64,000 nt of DNA from JBJHAX01 sp050480705. GTDB taxonomy: Bacteria > Actinomycetota > Nitriliruptoria > Nitriliruptorales > Nitriliruptoraceae. The stretch is taken from positions 18,979 to 82,978 of the forward strand of contig JBJHAX010000006.1 of assembly GCA_050480705.1 (NCBI GenBank), in the 5' to 3' direction. Below the pieces are notes generated by a model, which had not been told where the DNA came from, did not search any database, and worked only from the letters and a program-made list of their open reading frames with translations. Below, in pieces: positions 27,330 through 37,169 of the stretch. The stretch's first letter is position 1; each line of letters starts with the position of its first letter. The position numbers and the translations under genes are program-made.

Positions 27330-27940
27330 CGGGTCGGACGCGGCGTTTCCCAGCCAGAGGACGCGCTTCGTAGCTCGTCGCCCTGTGCAACAGGCTCGAG
27401 CCGCGGACGTGCGGTCGCTTCGCCGCGGTCGATCGCGTCAGCGAGCGCGACCTCGCGGGCGTGCGCTTCGGCTTCGTCGTGTGCCGCGGCACGCGCCGCG
27501 AGCCCGCGCGCATCACCCATGATCCACCCGACTGCGAAGCCGATACCGAAGCCACTCATGATGAGTCCGGTCGCACGCAAACGGCGCCGGCGCCGGTCGC
27601 GGCGCGACGGCTCGAGCGCATGCGCGGCTTCGCGGGCGCGTTCACTCAGATCGTGGCCTCGGTCCGCGACGTACTCGGCACGTTCGGTCAGGATCCGCGC
27701 GACACGGACCGCGCGTGCCATCAGGCGCGGAATCGCGATGCCGACAGCGAGCAGCGCCTGCGCGGCCGTGAGCACGCCGACACCGGTGCGTCGTGCCGCC
27801 GGCTCGAGGTCATCAACCCGGTCGCGCACAACGTCACGTGCCTGTTCGAGACGGTCGGGGATCGCCTCGAACACATCCGCCCCGCGATCACGCAGCTCAC
27901 TCGCGATCGCACGTACGTCGGTCGTTCGTCGTCGGGCCAT
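27326..27940 (-). CDS. Small coiled-coil membrane protein
   Basis: Protein of 204 residues with an amphipathic Arg/Asp/Glu-rich N-terminal helix (about 5-55), a hydrophobic stretch near 60-78, a charged helix, a second hydrophobic stretch near 125-142 (IMSGFGIGFAVGWIMGD) and a charged Ala-rich tail. ATG 27940 has GGAG eight bases upstream; a GTG at 27949 is in frame but has no site. Its stop overlaps the recD2 start. It resembles other YtxH-like membrane-tethered helical proteins, but I do not recognise a family. Confidence 0.7.
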   Translation of the reverse strand: MARRRTTDVRAIASELRDRGADVFEAIPDRLEQARDVVRDRVDDLEPAARRTGVGVLTAAQALLAVGIAIPRLMARAVRVARILTERAEYVADRGHDLSERAREAAHALEPSRRDRRRRRLRATGLIMSGFGIGFAVGWIMGDARGLAARAAAHDEAEAHAREVALADAIDRGEATARPRLEPVAQGDELRSASSGWETPRPTR

Positions 27941-28020
27941 GGGTGGCACTCCGGCGTGGCGTAAGGCCCCGATCGTACCGATATGGCGGGCATGTGGCCC
28001 GGTACCACTGGCCGGACGGA

Positions 28021-29109
28021 TCAGCCGGTCCGGGAGCTCCTCGTCGCACCCCAGCGCAGCGACGTCGTCGCGGCCAACGCGTCGAGCATGGCGGCGGGTT
28101 CCGCAGCCTGCGCAGGTGCGAGCACGCCGCTGCGCGCTGTGGTTGTGGCGTCCAGCAGCGCCAGTGCCAGCCTGCCCGCGACACCGTACGGATCACGGCC
28201 ATGTGCCCACGCGCGTGACACCGTTGCGCCGTCCGCGACTTCTGCGACCACTGCCCACGACGTCGCCGCACGAACGTCATCGTCCAGCAGTTCCAGGCCT
28301 TGCGGCGACACAGCATCGACAATCCGGCGAATCGCGTTGTGCCGGGAGGTGTTGCCGTAGGCCTGCAGGATCTCGGCCCGCCACGTTGGCAACGCCAGAT
28401 AGACCCCGGCGTTGCGCAGACCGTCGAGGTGACGCGGCAACGTGACCGGTTCGGCACCCGGGATCGCAGCGGCGTGCCGCGGGCCAACCGGGCGCGGGAA
28501 CCACGCAAGCCGGCGGGTTTCGCCGGGAGCTTCATCGACGAGTCGAGCCTCGCGCAGCGCGAGCACAGTGCCCCGGAACGCTGCGGCGAGGGTCGTGCGC
28601 GTCTCGACAGCGATGCGGTGGCGGGGACCATCCACGCGCGGGAACGCGTAGGACACGTGCACGTCGCGGGCAACCGCGACGCCCCGCGCAGCCACCGCCG
28701 CCAGCAGATCGCCGATCGCACTCGCGCCTGTGACGATCCTCGCACCATTCGCGCGGGCATCCGAATCGAGCTCGTCGTGCACGCGCCGAAGTGCGGCCGC
28801 GTCGATGCGCAGATCCACGAGCGTCGTGGCAGCGCGGACAGACGCCGAGGAGACCTCCTCGATCGTGAATCCGTCGGGTGCGTCGGCGGCGAGAACGCCA
28901 TCGATGTCTCTGAGCCTCTCGGCGAGCTCATCAACGTCGGCAACGGCTTCGATGTGCGACGACGCCTGCGCAGGCTCTTGAGCTGGCACGGAGGGAGCAC
29001 CACGCGCGGCATGGACCAGCGAGACGACGTCGTCGCCGCGCTCTTGTAGCAAGGCAACGATGATCCGCTCGAGCATGCCGTCGGTGCCGACGACCGCGAT
29101 CCTGTGCAT
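28021..29109 (-). CDS. Saccharopine dehydrogenase-like NAD(P)-binding protein
   Basis: Protein of 362 residues beginning MHRIAVVGTDGMLERIIVALL, shown in part as RIAVVGTDGMLERIIVALL, a Rossmann beta-alpha-beta start with a relaxed glycine pattern (GTDGML). Later, RIVTGASAIGDLLAAVAARG and a DVHVSYAFPRVDG strand resemble trans-acting enoyl reductase/saccharopine dehydrogenase-like proteins, in which the second domain binds substrate. The ATG at 29109 has AGGAGG four bases upstream. The canonical GxGxxG is not intact, so NAD(P) binding is likely but not certain. It is divergent from the hypothetical gene at 29275. Confidence 0.6.
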   Translation of the reverse strand: MHRIAVVGTDGMLERIIVALLQERGDDVVSLVHAARGAPSVPAQEPAQASSHIEAVADVDELAERLRDIDGVLAADAPDGFTIEEVSSASVRAATTLVDLRIDAAALRRVHDELDSDARANGARIVTGASAIGDLLAAVAARGVAVARDVHVSYAFPRVDGPRHRIAVETRTTLAAAFRGTVLALREARLVDEAPGETRRLAWFPRPVGPRHAAAIPGAEPVTLPRHLDGLRNAGVYLALPTWRAEILQAYGNTSRHNAIRRIVDAVSPQGLELLDDDVRAATSWAVVAEVADGATVSRAWAHGRDPYGVAGRLALALLDATTTARSGVLAPAQAAEPAAMLDALAATTSLRWGATRSSRTG

Positions 29110-29274
29110 GCGTCCTCCTGGTGGAGACGAGCCTACGAGGCTCCCTGGACGCAGTGGCCGCGGCCCCGCCAGCCCGTGGAGACCGCGCGGTTGGGCACGG
29201 CGTGCAGGGGATACGTGACTGGCGGTCACCGGCCTGCGACGATGCGCCTTCCCCGAGACGCAGGTGGGCAGCCG

Positions 29275-29661
29275 ATGAGCGCGACGTCGACGCCCGACAC
29301 GATGCTTGACGGTGCCGCGCTCGTACGTATCCACGTCGACGGCCCGCATGCGATTCAGGCACTGCCCGCAATGAATCCGCCGTGGGAGCTGACGGTGGCG
29401 CTCGGCGGCCCGGAGCTTCTCGTGCATCACGACGAACTCTCGCGGCGGGGCTACCGCATCGTCGATGTTGCTGACGAACCGGCGGCCCGCAACCAGCTCG
29501 ACGTCTTCGTGTCGGCTGCGTTCCGGGCCAGCGAGGCAGCAACCTGGCGGACACTGCATGCGCTCGCCGAACGGGTCTTCGACCTGCGGATGGGCCCGGT
29601 GCGCCTTCTGCTCGCGCGCCAGGTCGCCCACCATCTGGGTGCTCGCGGCATGACGGCGTAG
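29275..29661 (+). CDS. Hypothetical protein
   Basis: Protein of 128 residues with no family I recognise. It has a central ELTVALGGPELLVHHDELSRRGYRI segment (seen here as VALGGPELLVHHDELSRRG) and a C-terminal helix LRMGPVRLLLARQVAHHLGA. There is no signal peptide or membrane span. The ribosome site is weak. It is followed 62 bp later by the YqeY gene on the same strand. Confidence 0.55.
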   Translation: MSATSTPDTMLDGAALVRIHVDGPHAIQALPAMNPPWELTVALGGPELLVHHDELSRRGYRIVDVADEPAARNQLDVFVSAAFRASEAATWRTLHALAERVFDLRMGPVRLLLARQVAHHLGARGMTA

Positions 29662-29723
29662 CCTGCGATCAACGTGTCGCCGTCCACGTTGACTGCGAGC
29701 GCAACCCGGCCGAAAGGATCGTC

Positions 29724-30179
29724 GTGAGCCTGCAGGAACGCATCGAATCGGATCTGCGCGAGGCAATGAAGGCGCGGGAGCGCGAACGTACGTCTGCGCT
29801 GCGCATGGCGATCGCCGCGTTGAAGAACCGTGCCGTCGAAGACGGCGCTGGTCCTCAGGGCCGCCTTGACGACGACGTCGTCATCAAAGTCTTGTCGACA
29901 GAGGTGAAACGTCGGAAGGAAGCCGCGTCCGCGTTCGCGGACGCTGGCCGTGACGAGCAGGCAGCCAAGGAGACCGCCGAAGCCGCGATCTACGAGGCGT
30001 ACCTGCCGGCCCAGCTCGACGACGACGAACTCGTCGGGATCATCGACCGTGTCATTGACGACAGCGACGCGGACGGGCCCTCACAGATGGGTGCGGTCAT
30101 GAAGGCTGTCATGGCACAGGTCGCCGGCCGCGCGGACGGAGCCCGGGTGTCGCAGATGGTGCGTGACCGCCTCGGCTGA
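29724..30179 (+). CDS. YqeY/GatB-tail domain protein
   Basis: Cytoplasmic helical protein of 151 residues of the YqeY family, which resembles the tRNA-binding tail of the GatB amidotransferase subunit. Signature stretches are LREAMKARERERTSALRMA, AAIYEAYLPAQLDDDEL and MGAVMKAVMAQVAGRADGA. The GTG at 29724 has AAAGGA upstream. Its role may be linked to tRNA-dependent amidation or stress, but this is not established for the family. Confidence 0.87.
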   Translation: MSLQERIESDLREAMKARERERTSALRMAIAALKNRAVEDGAGPQGRLDDDVVIKVLSTEVKRRKEAASAFADAGRDEQAAKETAEAAIYEAYLPAQLDDDELVGIIDRVIDDSDADGPSQMGAVMKAVMAQVAGRADGARVSQMVRDRLG

Positions 30180-30189
30180 CCCGCGGGAG

Positions 30190-30705
30190 TCAGCTGACCG
30201 CGTCGAGGAGCTGGTCGAGGGAACTGGCCGTGAGTTCACCGGTGTGGTGCGCGACGAGCTCACCATCGACATCGAACACCACCGTCGTCGGCATCCCGCG
30301 GGCACCGAGCGCGCCGGCGACGTCGCCGGCGATGTCGTAGATGGTCGGGAACGTGATCGACATTTCCTCGACGAAACGCTCCCCGTCCGCCCGTTGGTCC
30401 AGGTGGTCGATCCCGAGGAACGCGATGTCGCCGCGTTCGGCGGCGGCGTCGAGAAGCAGCGGCATCTCACGGCGGCAGGGGGCACACCAGCTCGCGAAGA
30501 TGTTGACGAGCACCGGCCGGCCATCTGCGTTCTCGCGCCGGATCCATGCAGCCGTCTCCGCCCACCCGCCGTCGGCGAGGTGCGCATCACGTGGCGGCAC
30601 CTGCGTGGGCTCCTCGACCCCGTCGACCCGGACCTGATCGGATCCGCAGGCAGCGAGCGTCACGACGAGCGCCATCGCGAGGAACCACGTGATTGCTCGT
30701 CGCAC
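30190..30705 (-). CDS. TlpA/ResA-like thioredoxin lipoprotein
   Basis: Extracytoplasmic thiol-disulfide protein of 171 residues. The N-terminus is a lipoprotein signal with lipobox TLAAC. The active site is WCAPC in NIFASWCAPCRREMP and the cis-Pro is in ARGMPTTVVFD. The GTG at 30705 has GAGG six bases upstream; a TTG at 30717 that overlaps the aminotransferase stop is less likely. Proteins of this type reduce apocytochrome c or other exported cysteines. No cytochrome maturation gene is nearby. Confidence 0.85.
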   Translation of the reverse strand: MRRAITWFLAMALVVTLAACGSDQVRVDGVEEPTQVPPRDAHLADGGWAETAAWIRRENADGRPVLVNIFASWCAPCRREMPLLLDAAAERGDIAFLGIDHLDQRADGERFVEEMSITFPTIYDIAGDVAGALGARGMPTTVVFDVDGELVAHHTGELTASSLDQLLDAVS

Positions 30706-30713
30706 CGCGTACC

Positions 30714-31802
30714 TCAACGTCGTGACGGCACCGAATCGAGGACCTGCGTCGACACCTCGAGGAACGTATCGACTTCCTCGTCGGTCCCGACCGAGACGCG
30801 AATCTGCTCGCGCATCCCGTATGGCGCGAGCTCACGCACCCCGACCCCGTGACGGGCGTAGTCTTCGACGATCGCCGCTGCATCCGTGCCGAGCTCGATC
30901 GTGACGAAATTGCCGACGCCTGCGGTGTAGGGAACACCCAACTCGTCGAGCATCGCGGCCATGCGCGCTCGTCCACGAATCGTCACGTCGACGGTTCGTT
31001 CGACATGACCGACTGCCGCAAGGCTCGCAATCGCGGCGGCCTGTGCCGGAGACGACACGTTGAACCGCGTTCTGCGGGCATCGAGTTCACCAACGAGTCC
31101 TGACGGCCCGGTCACGTATCCCACGCGCAGGCCCGCCATCGCATAGGCCTTCGAGAACGTACGGACCGTGATGAGCTTCGGATGTTCGAGGCCGAGCTCG
31201 TCAACCGTGGCGTAGCCCTCGTCGCCGGTCGCGAAGTGGTGGTATGCCTCGTCGACGATCACGAGCACATCGTCGGGCACTCCCTCGACAAGGGCGCGCA
31301 GTTCGTCGCCTGACAGAAATGCGCCCGTCGGGTTTCCCGGATTGTCGATTGCAACGACGCGCGTCGCGGGGCCGATGTGCGCCAGCATTGCATCGACGTC
31401 GCGCCGGTATCCCGGCGTACCGTGCGTCGCGGGGCCAGCGGTCGGGGCCTCGACGTACCGTGCACCGACGTTGGCAGCGCCCAGCCGGTAGACGACGAAC
31501 GCACGCTCGAACGCCAGAACCTCGTCACCTGCCCCTGCGACGTGCGCGACCGCGTCCATGAGCACGGCGGCAGACCCGACACCGACGGCCACCTGGTCGA
31601 CCGCACACGCTTCGTGGTGCGCGATCGCTTCACGCAGTGCGATCGATCCGTCGTCGGGGTAGCGATGCCCTTCCACGAGCATCGCGTGAGCGGCGTCGAT
31701 GGCCTCAGCCGGAGGGCCGAACGGGGACTCGTTCGACGACAGGCGCACTTTCATACCGGGTGGCGGACCGACAGCGCTCGCTGCGGCGGTGTTCGTCGTC
31801 AT
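30714..31802 (-). CDS. HisC-type aminotransferase (histidinol-phosphate or aromatic)
   Basis: Fold-type I PLP aminotransferase of 362 residues. Key blocks are RLSSNESPFGPP, the cofactor-binding AIDNPGNPTGAF (Asn and Pro), VDEAYHHF (the Asp that contacts PLP), the Schiff-base Lys in TFSKAYAMAGLRVGY, and a C-terminal Arg in QIRVSVGT. It is not near other his genes, so it may be the aromatic aminotransferase (Pat) of actinobacteria rather than HisC. The ATG at 31802 has a weak GGGGTG site. Confidence 0.85.
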   Translation of the reverse strand: MTTNTAAASAVGPPPGMKVRLSSNESPFGPPAEAIDAAHAMLVEGHRYPDDGSIALREAIAHHEACAVDQVAVGVGSAAVLMDAVAHVAGAGDEVLAFERAFVVYRLGAANVGARYVEAPTAGPATHGTPGYRRDVDAMLAHIGPATRVVAIDNPGNPTGAFLSGDELRALVEGVPDDVLVIVDEAYHHFATGDEGYATVDELGLEHPKLITVRTFSKAYAMAGLRVGYVTGPSGLVGELDARRTRFNVSSPAQAAAIASLAAVGHVERTVDVTIRGRARMAAMLDELGVPYTAGVGNFVTIELGTDAAAIVEDYARHGVGVRELAPYGMREQIRVSVGTDEEVDTFLEVSTQVLDSVPSRR

Positions 31803-31879
31803 GGTGCGCTCACCCCTTGGCCGACGCCCGCCGGTCCCCGCAACCACCGGCAGCAGCGTGTCCCGTCAGTCCCGATTGT

Positions 31880-32269
31880 TCAGAGGTACAACCCGGTCGC
31901 GCCGTCACGCCGTGTCGATGCCACCGCGTGAACGTCACGTTCGCGTACGACCAGATACGGATCGCCCTGGACGTCGACCTCCACGGCATCCTCGGGGACG
32001 TAGAGCACCTCGTCTCCGATGTCGACGTGCCGCACATGTGGCCCGACGGCGATGGCTTCACCCCAGATCCCCTTACGGTCGACGGACGCTGCCGTCGCGG
32101 GGATGAGGATGCCGCCCTTGGTTCGCCGCTCGGCGTCAGACGGCGGCGCGACGAGCACACGGTCGCCGAGCACGACCACGCTGCGTCGGGGTTCATCGGC
32201 AGTTGTCGGACGGCCGGCGGGAGCGTGCCCGTCCGTCGATGCGGCGGCTGTGGGATCCTGGTCACTCAT
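31880..32269 (-). CDS. GroES-like co-chaperonin with an N-terminal extension
   Basis: Protein of 129 residues. An acidic/Ala-rich N-terminal extension of about 30 residues precedes a Cpn10 barrel: VVVLGDRVLVAPP, a mobile loop SDAERRTKGGILIP, AIAVGPHVRHVDIGDEVLY and YLVVRERDVHAV. No groEL follows, and the main groES is presumably elsewhere. The protein may be a diverged paralog serving another partner. The ATG at 32269 has only a weak site. It is divergent from the iron-transport ATPase. Confidence 0.75.
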   Translation of the reverse strand: MSDQDPTAAASTDGHAPAGRPTTADEPRRSVVVLGDRVLVAPPSDAERRTKGGILIPATAASVDRKGIWGEAIAVGPHVRHVDIGDEVLYVPEDAVEVDVQGDPYLVVRERDVHAVASTRRDGATGLYL

Positions 32270-32436
32270 GCCCGGAGCGTAGCGACAGCGTTGGACCGCT
32301 CTCGCCGCGCACCATCGCCCCCGCCACCTACCGTCCCCGGCAGGCGCCTGTCCCCTCGGCACTCGACCTCGCACCTCGGCACGCGCCCTGGCGTTTGGCA
32401 ATCGGAGACCCGATGGATTCGCGCCATACGGACGAG

Positions 32437-32455
32437 GAAGGGTAGCCTTACCTCC
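32437..32455 (+). promoter_or_regulatory. DtxR/IdeR-type iron box
   Basis: The 19-mer GAAGGGTAGCCTTACCTCC matches the recalled iron-box consensus (TWAGGTWAGSCTWACCTWA) at 15 of 19 positions, including the whole AGSCTWACCT core. It sits just before the ferric-iron type ABC ATPase. Binding of an Fe(II)-loaded regulator here should block transcription when iron is plentiful. Confidence 0.65.
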
Positions 32456-32513
32456 CTGCGCGACGATGGTTGTCAACGACAACCCGCCGTGCATCCCCGA
32501 CGCCGAGGACCCC

Positions 32514-33620
32514 GTGCCACCGCCTCCACTGCGCGACCGCGCCGCAGCCCTTGTCTGCACAGGGCTGCGGAAGCGTTTCGGCGCCACCGTCGCCGTCGAC
32601 AATGTCGACCTCGACGTGCCTCGAGGCAGTCTCACCGCCCTTCTCGGTCCTTCCGGCTGTGGCAAAACGACGCTGCTGCGCTTGATCGCCGGGCTCGTCA
32701 CACCCGACGCCGGCCGCATCGAGATCGACGGTCGTGTGGTCACTGGACAGGGTGTCGCAGTGCCGACCGAGCACCGCAACATCGGTCTGGTCTTCCAAGA
32801 CTTCGCGTTGTTCCCGCATCTGTCGGTCGAACGGAACGTCGCGTTCGGCCTGACCGGGATGTCGCGGCGCAGCCGCACCGAGCGAGTACGCGAGGTGCTC
32901 GACCTCGTTGAGATGGCCGACGTCGCCCACCGGCTCCCAGCGGCGCTTTCGGGCGGACAGCAGCAGCGCGTGGCGCTTGCCAGAGCACTGGCCCCCTCCC
33001 CTGACCTGATCCTGCTCGACGAGCCGTTCTCGAACCTCGACGCATCGCTGCGTGCGAGCCTGCGCGAGGACGTGCGCTCAATCCTGCGTGACGCCGGCGC
33101 TACCGCTGTGTTCGTCACGCACGATCAGGAAGAAGCCCTGTCGCTCACCGACCGCGTTGCGGTCATGAACCAGGGACGCATCCACCAGCTCGCCGATCCA
33201 CACACGCTGTACACGCGGCCTGCCTCGCGGTTCGTCGCCGAGTTCGTCGGAGAAGCCGACGTCCTGCCGGGTGAACGTGCCGGGGAGTTCCAGGTCGACA
33301 CGCCGGTGGGGCGCCTGGCCACCGCCGAGCCGGTCACCGCAACGTCGGTCGACGTCGTCGTGCGACCAGAGGCGCTGCGTCTGCGTGAGGCGGCCGACGG
33401 GGTCGCGACGATCGTCGGCATTTCCTATTTCGGCCACGACCAGCTCGTCCAGCTCGAGATGCCCGACGGCACGGTCATCAGGGCGCGCCGTGGGCCGCGC
33501 CTGGACCTCCAGCGCGGCGAGCGTGTCGCGATCACAGTTGACGGTCCGGTGCTCACCTTCCCGGCCTCGTCGCCTCTTCCCGCGCACACGGAGACCGGCC
33601 ACCTGCAACTGGTCGGCTGA
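32514..33620 (+). CDS. fbpC: Ferric-iron-type ABC transporter ATP-binding protein
   Basis: ATPase of 368 residues from a GTG at 32514 that follows GAGG by five bases. An ATG at 32466, eleven bases past the iron box and lacking a ribosome site, is an alternative leaderless start. It has Walker A GPSGCGKTT (about 45-53), FQDFALFPHL, signature LSGGQQQRVALARAL, Walker B LILLDEPFSNLD, switch His in VTHDQEEA, and a TOBE domain in the last 110 residues. The FbpC assignment rests on the iron box and on the two-half permease at 33672. The permease is convergent, not co-transcribed, and no binding protein is nearby. A sulfate or polyamine role is less likely. Confidence 0.8.
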   Translation: MPPPPLRDRAAALVCTGLRKRFGATVAVDNVDLDVPRGSLTALLGPSGCGKTTLLRLIAGLVTPDAGRIEIDGRVVTGQGVAVPTEHRNIGLVFQDFALFPHLSVERNVAFGLTGMSRRSRTERVREVLDLVEMADVAHRLPAALSGGQQQRVALARALAPSPDLILLDEPFSNLDASLRASLREDVRSILRDAGATAVFVTHDQEEALSLTDRVAVMNQGRIHQLADPHTLYTRPASRFVAEFVGEADVLPGERAGEFQVDTPVGRLATAEPVTATSVDVVVRPEALRLREAADGVATIVGISYFGHDQLVQLEMPDGTVIRARRGPRLDLQRGERVAITVDGPVLTFPASSPLPAHTETGHLQLVG

Positions 33621-33671
33621 AACCTCGACGCTCGACGCCCGCATCTCGTGGTGCCGGGCATGCGATCGAAC

Positions 33672-35321
33672 TCACGCGTCCTCGCGTCGATCCCTGATCA
33701 TCGCGATCGCCAGCGGCACCGAGCCGATCAGCACGAGCAGCATCGCGGGCAATGCGGCACGGGTGAAGAACGCCTCTTCTGTCGCTGACCAGATCCGTAC
33801 GGCGAGCGTGTCGAATCCCGTGGGTGCGAGCAGCAGCGTCGCCGGCAGTTCCTTCAGCGCCGTCAGAAACACCAAAGCGCCACCTGCCAGCGCCCCGCGG
33901 CGTGCGAGCGGCACGGTGATCCGGCGAAGCGCGGAGGTTCGTGATGCGCCAAGAGTGCGCGCGGCCGATTCAACATCCGCGTCGACCTGCAGCAGCGATG
34001 TGCGTATGGCGCCGAGTGCCTGCGGCAAGAACAGCACGACGTAGGCGAACACGAGCATCGCAAGCGTCTGATAGAGCGCCGGCACGACGCGGATACCGAC
34101 GAACACCAACGCAAACGCAACAACGATGCCCGGCAGCGCGTACCCGGCGAATGACGCACGTTCGACCAGCCGTGCAAGCAGTGAGCGCGATCTGGCGGAC
34201 CACACCGCGACCGGTCCTGCGCACAACACCGCCGCGAGGGCGCCGAGCCCGGCCGCGAGCAGGCTGCGCCCTGCGGCACCCAGCGCGAGATGCGCCGCCT
34301 CACCTGCGGCCAGGCCGCGGACGAGCCACCAGCCGATGACGAGCATGGGCAACACGAGGCCGACGGTGACGATCGAGGTGCACAATGCGACCGCGGGCCA
34401 GCGCCACCGGCCCAACGGTGCCCGTGGCGCCCTGCGCGCTGCGCGGCGGCGACCGAACTGGCCGCCGCGGTCCCGCGCGACCCGCGCTTCGGCGATCACG
34501 ATGATCAGGGTCACGATCACCAGGAGCAGGCCCAGCACAGCGGCCGGCGCACGGTCGAATGCGGTGCGGTACTCCAGGTAGAGCGCGCGCGTGAAGGTCG
34601 AGTAGCGAAGGATCGACACGGCACCGAAGTCGCTGAGGACGTAGAGGGTGACGAGGAGCCCGCCTGCGGCCGCCGACGGACGTAGCTGCGGGAGCACAAC
34701 GCGCATGAAGGTCGACACCGGCCCGTGACCCAGCGAGCGTGCTGCTTCCTCGAGTGACGGTTCCAGGCCCCGCAGACCGGCCTGGACGGTGAGCAGCACG
34801 TAGGGAAAGGTGAACAAGGTCAGGGCCACGAATGCACCGCCGAAACCGTACGGCGATGGCGGACGCAGCCCGCTCCAGCTCTCGACGAGTCCCCCGGGGG
34901 CGAGTGCTGCGACGAGCGTGTACGCACCGACGTAGGTCGGGATCACCAGTGGCAGTGCTGTGGCGACGGCGAAGAAGCGCCGAGCGGGCATGTCGGACCG
35001 GACGGTCAGCCACGCCACGGGCACGCCGATGAGCAGGCTCGCCACCGTGACACTCGCTGCGAGCCCGAGCGTCCGCGTGGTGAGCGCGAGGGTGGACGGG
35101 TCGGTGAGCAGGTCGACGATCTGCCGCCCGGGCAGGCCGGCCGCGACAACCACCAGGTAGATGGCAGGCACCAGCATCGCGGCTCCGACGAGCACTGCCG
35201 GAAGCCACACGACCGGATGCACGCCCGCGACCCGACGCGGCCCTCGCCCCCGTCGTGGCATGCCGGGTGTGGGGTGCGGTCGGACCGCCGGATCGACGCG
35301 AACCACATCCGAGGTGTCCAT
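33672..35321 (-). CDS. fbpB: Ferric-iron-type ABC transporter permease
   Basis: Membrane permease of 549 residues with two fused BPD_transp_1 halves (roughly 45-285 and 320-540), about twelve membrane segments in all. Each half has an EAA loop: LEEAARSLGHGPVSTFMRVV and VESAARTLGASRTSALRRI. The architecture fits FbpB/AfuB iron permeases. It converges on the ATPase gene with 51 bp between stops, so the two parts of the importer have separate promoters. The start is an ATG at 35321 near the promoter of icd. A binding protein (FbpA) is absent from the window. Confidence 0.82.
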   Translation of the reverse strand: MDTSDVVRVDPAVRPHPTPGMPRRGRGPRRVAGVHPVVWLPAVLVGAAMLVPAIYLVVVAAGLPGRQIVDLLTDPSTLALTTRTLGLAASVTVASLLIGVPVAWLTVRSDMPARRFFAVATALPLVIPTYVGAYTLVAALAPGGLVESWSGLRPPSPYGFGGAFVALTLFTFPYVLLTVQAGLRGLEPSLEEAARSLGHGPVSTFMRVVLPQLRPSAAAGGLLVTLYVLSDFGAVSILRYSTFTRALYLEYRTAFDRAPAAVLGLLLVIVTLIIVIAEARVARDRGGQFGRRRAARRAPRAPLGRWRWPAVALCTSIVTVGLVLPMLVIGWWLVRGLAAGEAAHLALGAAGRSLLAAGLGALAAVLCAGPVAVWSARSRSLLARLVERASFAGYALPGIVVAFALVFVGIRVVPALYQTLAMLVFAYVVLFLPQALGAIRTSLLQVDADVESAARTLGASRTSALRRITVPLARRGALAGGALVFLTALKELPATLLLAPTGFDTLAVRIWSATEEAFFTRAALPAMLLVLIGSVPLAIAMIRDRREDA

Positions 35322-35423
35322 GCTGACAACGCTAACTGCTCGGCCGGCGCATGGTGCGCCAGCGGCGGTCAGCTAGCCTCGTCGACGCCGGTGCCGGCGT
35401 ATGTCGAACGCTAAGGAGCTGTC

Positions 35424-36725
<1,302 letters not shown>

Positions 36726-36764
36726 CCTGTGCGACGGGCGGACACCGCCCGACGGAGAGGCGAG

Positions 36765-37169
36765 GTGGACGGACCCCAGCCGCCGGCCTACGCGTGGGAC
36801 TGGTTCGCACGCCAGCGGATGCTCTGGCGGGGCACCCACGAGCGTCTTCTCAACGCACCCGAACCGTTGGGCACCCGCTACGCCGAGGTCGAGACCCGCA
36901 GTGACGTCGTGACGCTGCTGCGCGCCGACTATCCGCGCAACCCCAGGGTGCGTGACACCGTCCGGTCGGTCGTAGCAGAGCTCGCATTCGCTGGACGCCT
37001 CGATCGCACATTCTCCGAACTTGGGGTCACCAACGCCCCACGTGGCATGCGCTGGTGGTGGACATCCCTGACTGGCGACGACTCCGAACCTCCCGTGCCG
37101 GGCGGGCAGGCGGCCGCCGGCGCGCAGCTGACCCTGGACCAGATCCTGGAGGGATACGGCGACCGATGA
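36765..37169 (+). CDS. Hypothetical protein co-transcribed with the MpaB-type oxygenase
   Basis: Protein of 134 residues from a GTG with GGAG seven bases upstream; a GTG at 36729 would add twelve residues. It has a Trp-rich opening (YAWDWFARQRMLWRG), a middle helix with many Arg residues, and a Gly/Ala tail that ends LDQILEGYGDR. No family is recognised. Its TGA overlaps the next start by the ATGA pattern, so it is translationally coupled to the MpaB-like gene and may work with it. Confidence 0.6.
   Translation: MDGPQPPAYAWDWFARQRMLWRGTHERLLNAPEPLGTRYAEVETRSDVVTLLRADYPRNPRVRDTVRSVVAELAFAGRLDRTFSELGVTNAPRGMRWWWTSLTGDDSEPPVPGGQAAAGAQLTLDQILEGYGDR

Noticed and set aside
35366..35384. Second iron box before the permease/icd region (TCAGCTAGCCTCGTC)
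   Set aside because: Only part of one half matches the consensus and the other half does not.
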